Positions 10,105 to 21,600 are shown, numbered from the stretch's first letter. The stretch: 64,000 nt of DNA from Kwoniella bestiolae CBS 10118 (GCF_000512585.2 NC_089246.1:372001-436000); one strand, 5' to 3'. The notes: generated by a model from the letters alone, not told the origin. Translations and numbers: made by a program.

Positions 10105-12938
10105 ATGACTGGAGGAGCTTTCTTCGCACCCTCCGGTGCTGACGAGGAGTATGACCTAGATGAACAGGGGAATGAGAGACATTCAGTACAGTGGATAGGA
10201 ACTGCTCATGTCAAGGGACCAAAATGGGCGAAATTCCCCCTGTTGACCGTAGGAATGTTGGGTATACAGGTGAGTGAGCAATCAATCAGAACACGCAGCA
10301 ATACCTCGATCAGACATAGATCCTATCTTCATCATGAGATGCCATGTTGAGTCATCTAACTTGACTTTTCTGATACTGCGAAATGGTGACAGTGCGTCTG
10401 GTCAATCGAAATGGGTTATGCCTCACCCTACCTACTGGAATTGGGCCTATCCAAATCATTCATGTCACTCGTCTTCATGGCTGGACCCCTCTCCGGTCTA
10501 ATCGTCCAACCCCTCATCGGTATATTCGCAGATAGGTCTCGGTCCCCTCTGGGAAGAAGGCGCCCATTCATGTTAGCTGGATGTGCCATCTGCGTCTTCG
10601 CCATGATGATGTTGGGTTGGACCAGGGAGATATCAAGCTTAGTCAATGGTGGGAAATGGTTGGCTATTGCCTTGGCGGTTTGGTCGATCTACTTGATCGA
10701 TTTTAGTATTAATGCTGTGATGTCCACGGATAGGGCATTGGTGGTTGATACGTTACCACCGAGGGAACAGGAGGAAGGAAGTGCGTGGGCCGGGAGGATG
10801 TTTGGGTTTGGAAGTGTCTTTGGGTTCTTTGTGTGAGTGATATGCCATGATGATCATACCCTGAGCTTTGTTCAAGACGTTATCTGGAATTCCCCAACGA
10901 GGAGCTGACTCTGGGGATTGCTTTGTCTAGTGGAAATTTGGATCTACCGCCGGTATTACCTTTCCTGGGGAAAACGCAACTACAGATATTGTCGTTCATG
11001 ACTAGCGCTATACTCATGATCTCACATACCTTCACATCGTGGGCCGTATCGGAAAGAGTTTTACTACGAGATGAGTGAGTCAGCTACTGTTGTCTCCGCA
11101 ATGATGGATAGCTGATGGCTTTGTCGAAATTGGTTTAGCCGTCCGCAATCGCAAAGTAGTCTCAAGGCCAACCTGAAATCCATCTGGGACAACATGTTCT
11201 CACTTCCACCGGGAATACGGACGATCTGCTTTGTCCAGTTCTTCGCATCGTGAGCTAGCCGTGAAGCGAAAGGGAGCTTAGCTGACTCTGGATACAGTCT
11301 CGGATGGTTTCCCATCCTATTTTTCACCACCGTATGGGTATCAGAGATCTACAAAGCATCCGTGCCAATGCCAGAAGATATGGACGAAGCCACCTTCGCA
11401 GCGGACGCCGTGAGATCAGGAGCCAGGGCATTACTCCTCCAAGCTCTGGTCAACATCGTCACCTCCATCGGATTTCCATTCCTAGTTTCCGAATCGGGTG
11501 TTCAGCCTGAATCTGCCCATGCGTATTCGTCGCTGAATGGTCAGGGTATGCCTGAGAACCCACCAAACTCAGCCATATGGAAACGAGCAAGAGAAGAAAT
11601 ACAGTCTGGTGGGATCATTAAGAAATCCATAGCTTGGGTTGCAGGATTGGTGGAAAATATGAGAGATGGTTCGGCTTGGCAGATACCCTTCAAGGGGTTG
11701 ACCTTGGTCAAGGTTTGGTGGATCAGTCAATTTGTTTTTGCTGGTGCTATGGCTGCTAGTTGGTACGTTGGGTATAATCTCACCATTGTAAGCTATGAGG
11801 TATGAAAGTGAAAGCTAATGAGATTTATAGGTTTGTGACTACTGTCAGCGGTGCTTATTTCGTTATTGCTACTACTGGGTTTTGTTGGGCTTTGTCTCAG
11901 TGTGAGCTGTCTTTTACCTTGTCGATCTTATAAGTTGGAAGCTGATCCGATATCCGTTATCTAGGGGCTCCATACTCATTGGTGAGTCTATTTATGATAG
12001 GTGTATGACCTGAATCGCCTCGCTGACTTCGTTGACCATAAATATAGCTTGGTGAACTCATCCTGATCGACGGGACTATTGACCGATCCCAACCACTGAG
12101 TATAATGCAATCACGCCCATCAGTCGACATACGCCATTCCATCTCATCGAATCGTTACTCATACGATCCACCCCAGATTCAGGCGAGCTCATCCAATTCG
12201 CCTCCTAATGACACATCATTCGTAATACACGACGAAGATGACGAAGACCACGAAAATAACGATACCGAAAAACCCTTGACGAAAGAAGAGAGAGATGAGA
12301 AAGGAAACAAACAACTCTCAGGTGGTCTTTCACCACTGATCATCCAGGGAGAAACTGTTGGCGAGCCCGAGCCAGGCCTCGGATCAACGGTGATCCTTCG
12401 TCATTCTGACGAATACTCGCAATCGGACTTATCAGAAGACGAAGAGCAAGATCCAAGCCGAATATCCACGCAGAATGGTAACAGAGCCATCTCGCCCTCA
12501 CCTATCTCACCTCGCATTTCCACTTCCAATTCCCGTTCGCAGGAGAAAGGACCAAGTACAGCCGACAAGGCAGGTGTGATACTGGGTATACATAATGTTT
12601 TCTTGGTCCTACCTCAATTCGTAGTCACTTTCCTATCTTCCATAATCTTTTACTTGATGGAACCTGAAAAAGGCTTACCGGCCCATCATCCACATACGAC
12701 TATACCCCTCACTGGGAACGTTACTGATCCCTCCACCGAGGGGTTGTCTGACGTGGTCTCTGAAATAGGAGAGGAAGTGGTCAAGAGGTTGATGGTTAGG
12801 GCAGAGGGATTGGGAGGGGAGGGAGGATCACCCGATGCGGTGGGATTGATATTTAGGATTGGAGGGGTGAGCGCGGCTATTGGGGGGTGGATTTGTTGGA
12901 GGCTGAGTAGAGATTGGGCGAGGGGGAAGGGTATATAG
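10105..12938 (+). CDS. SUT/SLC45-like GPH-family sugar:proton symporter
   Basis: 767-residue MFS membrane protein. Exons: 10105-10269, 10393-10832, 10931-11074, 11139-11249, 11298-11762, 11831-11901, 11965-11981, 12048-12938. After a 55-residue N-terminus it reads CVWSIEMGYASPYLLELGLSK, the first helix of the sucrose-transporter group. The RSRSPLGRRRPFM loop between helices 2 and 3 is the RxGRRRP signature of plant SUTs, animal SLC45 and S. pombe Sut1. Helices continue to the C-terminal VFLVLPQFVVTFLSSIIF and a last helix near GGVSAAIGGWICW. A long acidic, disordered loop (about residues 495-650) interrupts helices 10 and 11. Family members move sucrose, maltose or other alpha-glucosides with protons across the plasma membrane; the substrate here is not decided. 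One exon is 17 nt. Confidence 0.9.
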
Positions 12939-14032
12939 TGTGGGCTGTATAGAAGGGGTTGGAGAGAGGGGTGCAGAAGTGGCGTTGTATATATAGTTTT
13001 ATATCAGGTACCACATATGATCTTTTCGAGTTTGGATTACTTACTATGCATTATCATGATATTCAAGATACAACATATTGAGAATATTCGAATGGTTGTG
13101 GCTCCCTTGAATGGTGCTGGCTTCAAAGCCATGTGAGCGATCGTACATATCAAAAGATCGAAGGTCTCTTCGAGATGAGGATCGAGATCACTTACCTAAC
13201 TCCAATCGACCTCATGTAATGGGACAGTGACTGTAGTGATGCGACTACAGTCGTCCTCCTGCGAGACAGGTGCGAGGCGAGGCCAGAGTGAATATCGTAC
13301 AGTAGTGTTGCTACTACTATAAGAGGGGAATATTGGATTGTTGTTTGACTAAGATCAGTCGACCGATGCAGTCGACGGATCTCAAGAGCCAAGGTCTCTT
13401 CCTCCTTCCTCAGTGGTGATGTTGACATACGACCATGGGCTTTGCGGCGTTGAAGTGACAGCGACACTCACTAGACAGACATCCACCCCAAGCCCCATTC
13501 TACTGCACCACGATCCATCAATTGGCTTTGTACGATCCACACCTTTATATCTGGGTGACTGAAGGAGGCGTAGGTCTGTATGGGCAGGAAAGAGAGGGAG
13601 AATTCTGGGTATAGGAGCGAAAGCGCAAGAAGCACGGAGGAGTGGGATACCCTAGACGTTGAAATTGGGATAGGTACATGGTGAGCAGGCGTAGCCAGCC
13701 GGCAACGGCGAAGAGAGACGTCAGTCGACGAGACGGACAGGGGAGTGGCAGCTGCATGGGGGGGGTGGAGATGAAGTGCTGAGATGGGATAACCAGAGTT
13801 TTAGAGGGAGAGAATGTGAAGGGAATACCTGGTGATGTACTGTACGTTGAGATGACAGCGGTATTTTGGGGAGTGAGGGTCGACGAGGAAAGCTAGCAGT
13901 GTTATGGTGAGAGTGATCAATAGCAGGTGTTGAGAAACGGTGGGAGACTTGACTTGGTTTCGAAGGTTTATCACTGTGATGATGGTGGGAAGGCAATAGA
14001 TTGGAAGGTAGGTACTATTGAGGAAGAGATGA
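12939..14032. other. Gene-poor stretch with weak minus-strand coding signals
   Basis: No gene model could be completed. On the minus strand, 14040-13820 is open and reads a hydrophobic passage (YCLPTIITVINL, HLLLITLTITLLAFLVDP). About 13660-13478 is open in another frame (SHSSVLLALSLLYPEFSLSF...MDRGAVEWGLGWMSV, then stop). A possible junction joins them (donor near 13829, acceptor near 13752 or 13653), but phases and an initiator ATG do not come together. It may be an unrecognised small membrane-protein gene, a decayed gene, or chance. The first 200 bp after 12938 is the 3' UTR of the transporter. Confidence 0.35.
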
Positions 14033-14650
14033 TGCTGGTATGGCGAAAGAGTTGGCAAGTTGCAAGGTGAAGGAACGACACCAGTCTACTATAGAGATGA
14101 GTTGGGAGCTATTGAGGCTCCAGCCTCGTTCACATTGCAAGGAGAGATGATCTACCAGATGAAACGGTATGCTGATGAACTACGAGAGGACCATGACAGG
14201 TGGCTAGCAGAGTTATGTGCAGACACAAACAGTACAGGACCATTCGGGATATACCATTCATTCATTGATGGCACAATCGCCTCGTTGAGCACAGACCTCT
14301 TTGATAGCCTGACTCAGTTCCTTATAGACATGTCTGGATGGCTCTCAGAGAAAAAGACCACAGACAACTCTCCATCCAATATTTCAAATCCCAGTGAGAG
14401 TGAGGAATTGGGAAAAGGGGAATACATCACGAAACGAGTCGACACAGTAAGATCAAGTCGCCTCGGTTCTTCCCCCTTCATTCCACAGACAACAAATACA
14501 TCGCCATTTCCAATTCCAATTCCAATTCCAATTCCACGACCAGTTCATTCAATACAGCGTTCCCGGCAAATACCCCATTTATGGCATAACCCTCACAAAA
14601 ACACCTGTCGTTACATCGGAGAAATCGCCCTTCAGCGCAGAACCACCTGA
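14033..14650 (+). CDS. Hypothetical ORF, possibly a 3' exon or gene remnant
   Basis: An open frame of about 200 codons with believable protein composition over its first 100 residues (VYYRDELGAIEAPASF, then EMIYQMKRYADELREDHDRW and FIDGTIASLSTDLFDSLTQF). The first in-frame ATG is at 14147 and would drop the first 38 codons, so the true start may be in an upstream exon that I could not find, or the gene is truncated at its 5' end. The C-terminal part is low-complexity and includes Pro-Ile repeats from a TTCCAA microsatellite. I recognise no domain. It ends 76 bp before the tRNA gene. Confidence 0.35.
   Translation, partial: CWYGERVGKLQGEGTTPVYYRDELGAIEAPASFTLQGEMIYQMKRYADELREDHDRWLAELCADTNSTGPFGIYHSFIDGTIASLSTDLFDSLTQFLIDMSGWLSEKKTTDNSPSNISNPSESEELGKGEYITKRVDTVRSSRLGSSPFIPQTTNTSPFPIPIPIPIPRPVHSIQRSRQIPHLWHNPHKNTCRYIGEIALQRRTT
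14508..14536 (+). repeat. TTCCAA hexanucleotide microsatellite, about 4.8 copies
   Basis: Nearly five perfect tandem copies of TTCCAA inside the hypothetical ORF, translated as alternating Pro and Ile. Confidence 0.9.
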
Positions 14651-14712
14651 CCCCCTTCCACGGCCCCCCCTAAGCAAGGGCACTTCCTTCCTTTGTATTG
14701 TACAAGAACATA

Positions 14713-14717
14713 TAAAA
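14713..14717 (-). terminator. RNA polymerase III terminator of the tRNA gene
   Basis: TTTTT on the minus strand, nine bases after the tRNA discriminator base. Confidence 0.75.
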
Positions 14718-14725
14718 AGGTTATT

Positions 14726-14830
14726 TGACATCTGTGAGATTTGAACTCACGCATCTTTCGATAATACCTTTTGAAAGCTAGGAGGAAACTAGCAAGATAT
14801 CGCCTTCAGACCAGACTCGGCCAAGATGTC
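14726..14830 (-). tRNA. Intron-containing class II tRNA (Leu-CAA or Ser-GCU)
   Basis: A 105-nt tRNA gene on the minus strand. The acceptor stem pairs GACATCT (14830-14824) with AGATGTC (14733-14727), discriminator A. The D arm is GGCCGAGTCTGGTCTGAAGGC, the T arm GTGAG-TTCAAAT-CTCAC, and the extra arm ATC-GAAA-GAT marks class II. The anticodon stem ATATC/GGTAT encloses 27 nt, so a 20-nt intron is needed for a 7-nt loop. With the usual intron after base 37 the anticodon is GCU (Ser) and intron TAGC pairs with GCTA. Discriminator A and the yeast-like extra arm instead favour tRNA-Leu, and removing 20 nt upstream of TTCAAAA would give anticodon CAA. A run of five T (minus strand, 14717-14713) is a good Pol III terminator. 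Confidence 0.85.
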
Positions 14831-15114
14831 TCTTTGGTGTCGTTTGGTTGAATTGTATCTTAAGATATATGACTTTTCTTTGTCGGGTTTTTCTCTAATT
14901 GTGGCTGTACTTTCTTTCACGACTCAATTTAGAATTTTGAATGTAACAGAACGACATTCCAATATTTATTATTCATCATGACAAGAATGGATGGAAGGAA
15001 TTCTTGTGTACACTTCTGGCAAACTGCATACATCCTTGTATACATACTATATGACAATCTGCAATCTCAGTCATCGACGTCAAATGCACAAATGAATCTA
15101 TTAGTCCAACGCGA

Positions 15115-15912
15115 TGATGGGTCTTACATTTCGAGTCGATCCCTATCGCAACGCATAGAGGAACGGGCCTCTGCTCGAGTCGGCCTCAGATTGCCTAGTG
15201 GCACATATCGAAAAAATTACGTAATGCCGATATGTTACAGATACGAGTGCATACTGTCAATAGACTTGAAGATGACTTACCGTACTCTTGCACGATGCGC
15301 CCGAGGGATCAACATAGGATGGATAGCGCAACGATGCTTGGCTGAGACTGAGTGGGAATACTCATAATGCAAATCAACCTCAAGACCATTGATGGGCCCG
15401 ACAACGCTGCGAACCTTGCGGATCCCATTCGCCACGCTCCACTATAGTGTCCGCGACGAGCAGTTCACTTCGTCCTGCAAAGACAATCCGAGATATCGGA
15501 GATGCCAACGAATTAGCCATTCCCTTTGAGATACAACATTGGATTATAACGACCTGAGCATTCCACATCTGACCTCATATTGGACTTTGTACCCCAAAGC
15601 AGCCCAATATAACCAACACCATGTGTGATCCGAATGCATCCAAATTTCCCCTTCATGAGCTTGAGTCGCCATCTCCATCTCCGATTCCAGCAAATCTCTC
15701 AGGCTCAACTTTGGAAGACCGATAAGAAGCCACTGGCATACCGCATACCGCATCTGTCCAGCATACTTGAGTGGTGATTCCAGCCATTCCATTTCATGCG
15801 ACATTCCGTACAGTAGGTCATTCCCAGCAACAAGCTCTTCAGGGTGTGATAACGAGGAACAGAGCCAGAGCATAATAACGGCTCTGGACCGGATTAGGAG
15901 AATTTCCTATTG
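15115..15912 (-). pseudogene. Broken minus-strand gene remnant, unknown family
   Basis: Three minus-strand stretches look coding and lie next to plausible splice sites, but no single model joins them. (1) From acceptor CTCAATAG, about 15907-15577: EILLIRSRAVIMLWLCSSL, ...EWLESPLKYAGQMRYAVCQW, ...MHSDHTWCWLYWAALGYKV. (2) About 15478-15410 in another frame (ELLVADTIVERGEWDPQ). (3) About 15439-15271 in a third frame: VVGPINGLEVDLHYEYS, ...HPMLIPRAHRARVR, then donor GTAAGTC. A possible last exon after the acceptor near 15188 reads QSEADSSRGPFLYALR and stops. No start codon with an N-terminal exon was found before the promoter of the next gene. The composition recalls fungal regulatory or metabolic proteins, but I cannot name a family. 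Frame conflicts suggest decay. Confidence 0.35.
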
Positions 15913-16450
15913 AGTGAGACGCGTGTCAATCACGTAAATTGGGTGTAATTCAGGGTAAAATAGCCTTGTCGCCGTTAGCGCGTCAACAGTGAGCTTTTGT
16001 TGTTTTCGTTTGTATTTTGTATTTTCAGGTATTCACTGCAGCTACTATTGTTGTATGGTGGATTCTTGATGTAGCTGTACGGATATAGTTTATCTTTGAC
16101 ATTCTCTCTTTCTCTTCCCATCTCATCTTCATCTTCACTTTTACATCTTCACCTCTTTCTCCATCTTACTTCGATAAAACCACGAGAACTAAAGGGGTAC
16201 CTTTCTTTCACCTTTGCTTTCAGTTCCTACTCTTACTCGTATTCCTATTCAATTCAGTCTGTCTCCGAGTAATTACTCCACCACTCACACACACACTCTT
16301 TACTTCACATTCCCATCATATCACAAGAGCACAGATCTCTATCAAAACCTTTTTCACATCTTCGTTGAACCAATCACCTCTTCAATTCATCTTTCTCTCT
16401 TTCATCTTTCTTCTTCGATCACTAAAAATACATAGCGCCCCCACCCAAAG
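15913..16450 (+). promoter_or_regulatory. Promoter and pyrimidine-rich 5' leader of the GDP-mannose transporter
   Basis: About 540 bp. Bases about 16095-16180 and 16310-16430 are very rich in C and T (runs of TCTTTC, CATCTTC), typical of strongly expressed fungal promoters and leaders. A short CACACACA run sits near 16283. No coding frame is supported here. Confidence 0.5.
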
Positions 16451-18180
16451 ATGTCAGGTCCAAGAACACCAACCATCTCTCGACCCCACACGCCCAACGG
16501 TCTATCCCCCAGAGGATCATACACCAACCTATCTGCTGCTCTCGAAGCTTCCACTCCTGGATCTTCCACACCGGGTCTGATGGCCGAGAAGGAAAGGATG
16601 AGGGCCGAAGCTGAAGTGAGAGAGGCGCTGTTGAAGGCTGCTGATGGCGCTGAGAAGGCCAAGAAGGAGGAGACAGGTATGCCTGCTGGATCACCAGGTG
16701 AGCTATGCTCCCTTTGCGCTTGGTCACATCGTGTGATAGGGTATGAAGCTAATCTTTCGTTTGCGTTTACTTAGTATGGCCAATCTTGAGTTACTGCGTT
16801 GCGTCTATTATGATGACTGTCGTGAACAAATTCGTAGTATCTGGCCATCAATTCACTATGACCTTCTTGCGTGAGTATCAGCTATCGCCCCCGACAGCAT
16901 CGTGAATGTTTGAGCTGATCATGCTTGTGCGACAGTCCTTACCATCCAATCGGCAGTATGTGTAGCCTGTGTGTGGACAGTGAAACGAATCGGTATCATC
17001 AGCTGTCAGTTGAGGATCACTCGATCGAAACAAAGCATCCCCAGCTGACTTCCGTTCACGCTCATAGTCCGAGACTTTGACATGGCCGACGCTAAAACAT
17101 GGTTCCCCGTCTCCTTCCTCCTCGTAGCAGTCATTTACACCGGTTCAAAATCCTTGCAATTCCTGTCTATCCCAGTATACACGTGAGCTCGGCCTTTCCC
17201 CCGTACTCTATGCGGTAGTGTAGAGCTGACGAGACGCATCGTGTAAATTTGCAGGATCTTCAAAAATCTCACTATCATCTTAATCGCCTACGGAGAAGTC
17301 CTATGGTTCGGCGGAAACGTCACCGGTCTGACTCTTGTCTCGTTCTTCCTCATGGTTGGATCATCCATCATCGCTGCTTGGTCAGATATCTCCTCTACCC
17401 TCGCTAGGTTATCTGCTGGAGTGGCTGTTATCGATCCTACCAGCGGAGCGGACGTACCTCTCCCCACGGGTGTGATTGGTAGTTTGAATGCGGGGTATAT
17501 GTGGATGTTCATCAATTGTATCGCTTCTGCTGCTTATGTGAGTGCCTCTACATGAACATCCTATACCATCTCTCATCACTCTCGTGTTTCAGTCACCCCA
17601 AGACTTTCAAGAAAACCACATCGAAATAATGCTAATATGATGTACCCGACAGGTCCTCTTCATGAGAAAGCGAATCAAGGTTACAGGCTTCAAAGATTGG
17701 GATTCCATGTTTTACAACAACCTCCTCTCTATCCCTGTATTACTCATCTTCTCACTCATCGTCGAAGATTGGGGATCAGCATCCTTCGCCAGAAACTTGT
17801 AAGTTTCTCTTTCTCCCTCCCTGTCCTAACGATCTGTAACATATTAACTGACTTGACGTGTCATGTATAGCCCCGAAGTAGGCCGGACATTCCTTCTATC
17901 CGCTATTGCCTTCTCAGGAGCAGTAGCAGTATTCATCTCCTACTCTACTGCATGGTGCGTCCGAACGTGCGGATCCACCACCTATTCAATGGTTGGGGCG
18001 CTCAACAAGCTGCCCGTGGCAGCCTCGGGTATCTTGTTCTTTGGTGATCCCGCGAACTTAGGGAACGTCTCTGCCATTGGAGTTGGTGGGGTCGCGGGTG
18101 TGGTCTACGCTGTGGCTAAGACTAATCAGGCGAGGATCGAGAAGGCCAAACAGGCTAGACCGGGGGATAGCAAGGCGTAA
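16451..18180 (+). CDS. GMT1: GDP-mannose transporter (VRG4/GMT family)
   Basis: 421-residue nucleotide-sugar transporter of the Golgi membrane. Exons: 16451-16697, 16775-16870, 16936-17004, 17068-17182, 17255-17537, 17653-17798, 17871-18180. An 80-residue Ser/Thr/Pro-rich cytosolic N-terminus is followed by about ten hydrophobic helices, starting [20 protein letters not shown]. The GALNK motif that contacts GDP-mannose is present near residues 361-365 ([14 protein letters not shown]), as is [13 protein letters not shown], the conserved FKNxTNI-like element. It imports GDP-mannose for protein and lipid mannosylation; in capsule-forming relatives the two paralogues Gmt1 and Gmt2 supply capsule mannan. 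Which paralogue this is cannot be told from one copy. The third intron uses the donor GTCAGT. Confidence 0.93.
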
Positions 18181-18645
18181 TTAATCGAACTTGCCAGTTT
18201 AGATTCAATACGGCTAGCTATCTTAGATAGAATTTAGATTTGGATACCATTTCAACCTTTCCATTAGAGATGGAGATAGAAGAGGGAGGAGTGATCAAGG
18301 ACAATTTCGTTTATTTATTTACTTTGAAAGCGGATGTTCGTTAGATATTCGGTTCAATTCGATTTGATGCCTTCTTTTTTCTGTTTGGTCCATCCTACCA
18401 ATCTACCATATACATCTTTATATATCACCCATCACATTTTATATCCCGTACCTCATCTTTTCAATATAGATTATATCATCATGCACACATCATACAAGAT
18501 TTTCAATCATCACTGTTCAGCCAATGCTATCAGATAGATGGATCATGCGGAATGCAGTGGTCTTTCGTTGATAATGCTCGTCATCTGTGATATATTATGT
18601 GATTATACATGTACCTTATCTCTCCTCACTCATCAGAGATATCTC
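18181..18645. other. Intergenic, 3'-3' between GMT and API5-like genes
   Basis: 465 AT-richer bases between convergent genes, with 3' UTR character and no supported feature. Confidence 0.6.
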
Positions 18646-21600
18646 TCATCTCGGTCCGAATCTAGATCCAAAACCACCGCGCATACTTCTACCTCTAATC
18701 CCACCATTGAGATTCCCACTCAACCTTCCAGCCAACCCTGTACCTCCGTTACCATTGCTGCTGCCATTGGCACTACTATTTCCGACCAATGGAGCAACCG
18801 CATTGACGGTTGAAGGTGTACTATCACCCATGATTATATCCCTGCCCTGGCCCTCGGGCGTGGTCGTTCTGAATCCCCTTCCCTTCCTTACTACGCCGTT
18901 ATCTTCTTCTTGCTGCGTAGCGGGACTGAGCGAGGACGAAGAGGCCGCTCTGTTGAGGATACTGAATCCCTTCGGAGCTGACGGGATGGACGGGGAAGTG
19001 GAGTTGACAGATCGGGAGAGTATTGTCATACTTCTCGGTTGGGTGGGTCTGGGAGGGAGAGATGAAGGTTGGGTTTGCGGAGAAGAGGTAGCTGATTTGT
19101 TGAGGATGCTCAGACCTTGGTTATGGGTTGCTGAGGTGGAGGTGGGTTTGCTATCTTGGTGCAAAGGAGTACCACTCCTGATTTCTATCGACGTCGTAGA
19201 TGGTGAAAGGGAGGAAATCGATTGACTTGATTTCCCGTTGATCCTGTCTAATAACGATAATCTACCTCCCGCATCTTCCTTGACCTCTAGTTTGGGTTTC
19301 TGTGGGATGTCCTTGATTGGTTCCTCCTTCATTCGTTTGGGTTGGGGCATCTCCCCATCCTTTGATCCTAGTCTAGATAACAATGATGGTCTTTCCTCTT
19401 TCTTGATCTGCATCTGCCTATCGCCACCTCCATTTGTATGCGTGTCATCCGATTCTCGAGTTCGTTTATTTGGGTTGGACGGCAGAGCAACACGGGCAGG
19501 AGCGGGCGATGACACGCCCAGACGCTCGGCGAGCGAAGTGCCTTTTGGGTTTTCTTCGGAATGTTTGATTTCTCCCTGTGTTGAACGGATTGATGTAGAC
19601 GGAGCAGAGGGAATTTGAGGTTGTATCTTAGGATTAGATGAGCGTATCGACATAGCTGGTTTCGTAGATGATTCAGTGTTTGCAGTTGGTGTATCGGCAG
19701 CAGGAGAGGTCGGCTGTCTGATTGCGGCATTTCGGATTGATAGGGAATTAGTGGTAGTTTCAGGCTGGGAAGGAATGACGGGAGGTTTCGTTGATATGAG
19801 TCGTTTGGGTTCGTCTGGTGGAGGTGTCGGAGGTCGATCATCCGTAATAGTCGGACGGATAGCTTTCGGCGCAGGCGCAAATGCAGAAGGTGGTTCACGT
19901 CTAGCAGATGGAGCAGTGGGAGGTCTCCTCTCGGGTGGTGGAGGGGATATTCTGGTTGAGGATGGTCGATCCCTGGCCGGCGATCGGGGACTTCTTTCTG
20001 GTGATCTCGCTTTCCTCTCGGGAGATCGAGGTCCCCTATCGGGAGACTTGGCTCTTCGATCTGGAGACCGAGCTCGAGCCCTTCTATCGTAAGAATCTGG
20101 TCGAGGTCGAGCGTGAGAGGACGAAGGACCGGATGGTATAGGGTATCTGGTGCCATTTGACGGACCGGAAGGGACAGGCTTTGAGGGGTATGAAGAAGGA
20201 CCAGCAGTACTGTTCCTTGGACCAGTCGGAAGAGTTTGAGATGTTCTTGGCCCTCGAGGTGCATTGGGCGGAGTAGCAGTCCTTTGGGGTAGATCGTTCT
20301 GGCGTTGTGTGAGGTTGGAAGATGAAGAAGGGCCTGATGGTATTCTGCTGGTCGAAATTCCCCAAGACGGCACAATTTTGACGATCTTCGAGCGAGGATT
20401 GGCCAATATCTGCGAAATTTGTTAGACATTATGCGATGAATTGGGGTATAGAAACGACATACCTCTGCCATGTCTATTATATTCGCCCATTTCTCCGCTT
20501 CTGTTGAGCCTTTTTGTGTACGCCTTTCAACTTTGATAGCTTCCTTCGCTAGGTCTGTCAAGGTGTTTGAGTCTGCTCGAATGATCAGCTGTGATCTGCG
20601 ATCGTGCTATGATGGCGTCAGCTTGACTCCGATTATGGGAGCGAGGACATAGTATTAGCTCACGTCGGTGGTAAAGCGATATATGGCGAAGAGGAGCAAC
20701 TCTATGACGTCCCCAGCCGAAGCGAGATTTCCTCTACGAAAGAGGGTTACACACTCGTCCTAACACAGTAAAACATCAGTAAGGATCAATACTGAATACT
20801 TGGAACAAAAGGGTTACTCACAAGAAAAGGCGGCAAGTGTGTCTTTACGAAAGCCGGAGCTAGATTGTCCTCCTCCAAGTCTTGATCATCTCCTTTGATA
20901 CTCCAACTATCGATTACTTCGCTGACCCAAACTTTCAAACTTTCTACGAACCATCTTGCCGTGGTATCATTTTTACCCATTCCCTGCTTGATTACTACTT
21001 CCCCATGTTTGGCAAGAAGGGATATACCTAACTTCGCATCGGCCGGTGGGACCTTTTGAGTATATGTCCTAAATGACTCCAAGAGAGGTTGCGTCTTGTC
21101 TATCGATGACCTTGGGGGAATAGACCGTATCAAAGCTTTGATATACCTCTTCTTCGTCTGGTTATTGACATTCTTCCCAGAAACAGTAGACATAGGTTCC
21201 AGTATTCCCAATATAATCTTACTTTCCCTCTCGTTGGCATGTTCAAGTATGTCGAATAATCCTTCTCTAACTATATCTTCCATATCCAGGTTGTTCCCAC
21301 TTTCCAGCAAGAGTTTCCTCTGTTCAGCCAAATCATACTGTAGGTATTCTAAGATGTTCATTCGTGAGGTTCCTGTCTCTTCTTCTGTATTCCGACAATC
21401 GTCCATCATCACTTGGAGCACTTCTGAAGGCGAGACTGAGAAGAGGGTATGTAGAGACTCTTTAACGTATTTCAGTTCTCTCGGTTCTATGTCGTCCAAA
21501 TCAATCAGCATATTCTCCCCGTGTGTACAGCTCCAACACTTTCCCATTGGATGATATATGACCTGATGAAGGCAGGGCAGCACTGAAGATGGACTCACGA

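Noticed and set aside
13721..13996. His/Ser/Pro-rich minus-strand frame
   Set aside because: Low-complexity product of pyrimidine-rich DNA; a different frame over the same bases looks more protein-like, and neither is proven.
14978..15367. 129-codon plus-strand ORF with an ATG
   Set aside because: It runs antisense to the minus-strand remnant, whose pieces have better splice borders and composition. No family resemblance was seen.
18587..19225. 212-codon plus-strand frame
   Set aside because: It lies antisense within the last exon of the API5-like gene; composition is a mirror of that exon's Pro/Ser codons, with no recognisable domain.
19368..20561. 397-codon minus-strand frame overlapping the API5-like tail
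   Set aside because: It is a shifted frame of the same exon region, crossing an intron; composition is His/Leu/Arg-rich without structure, while the API5 frame continues the conserved domain.
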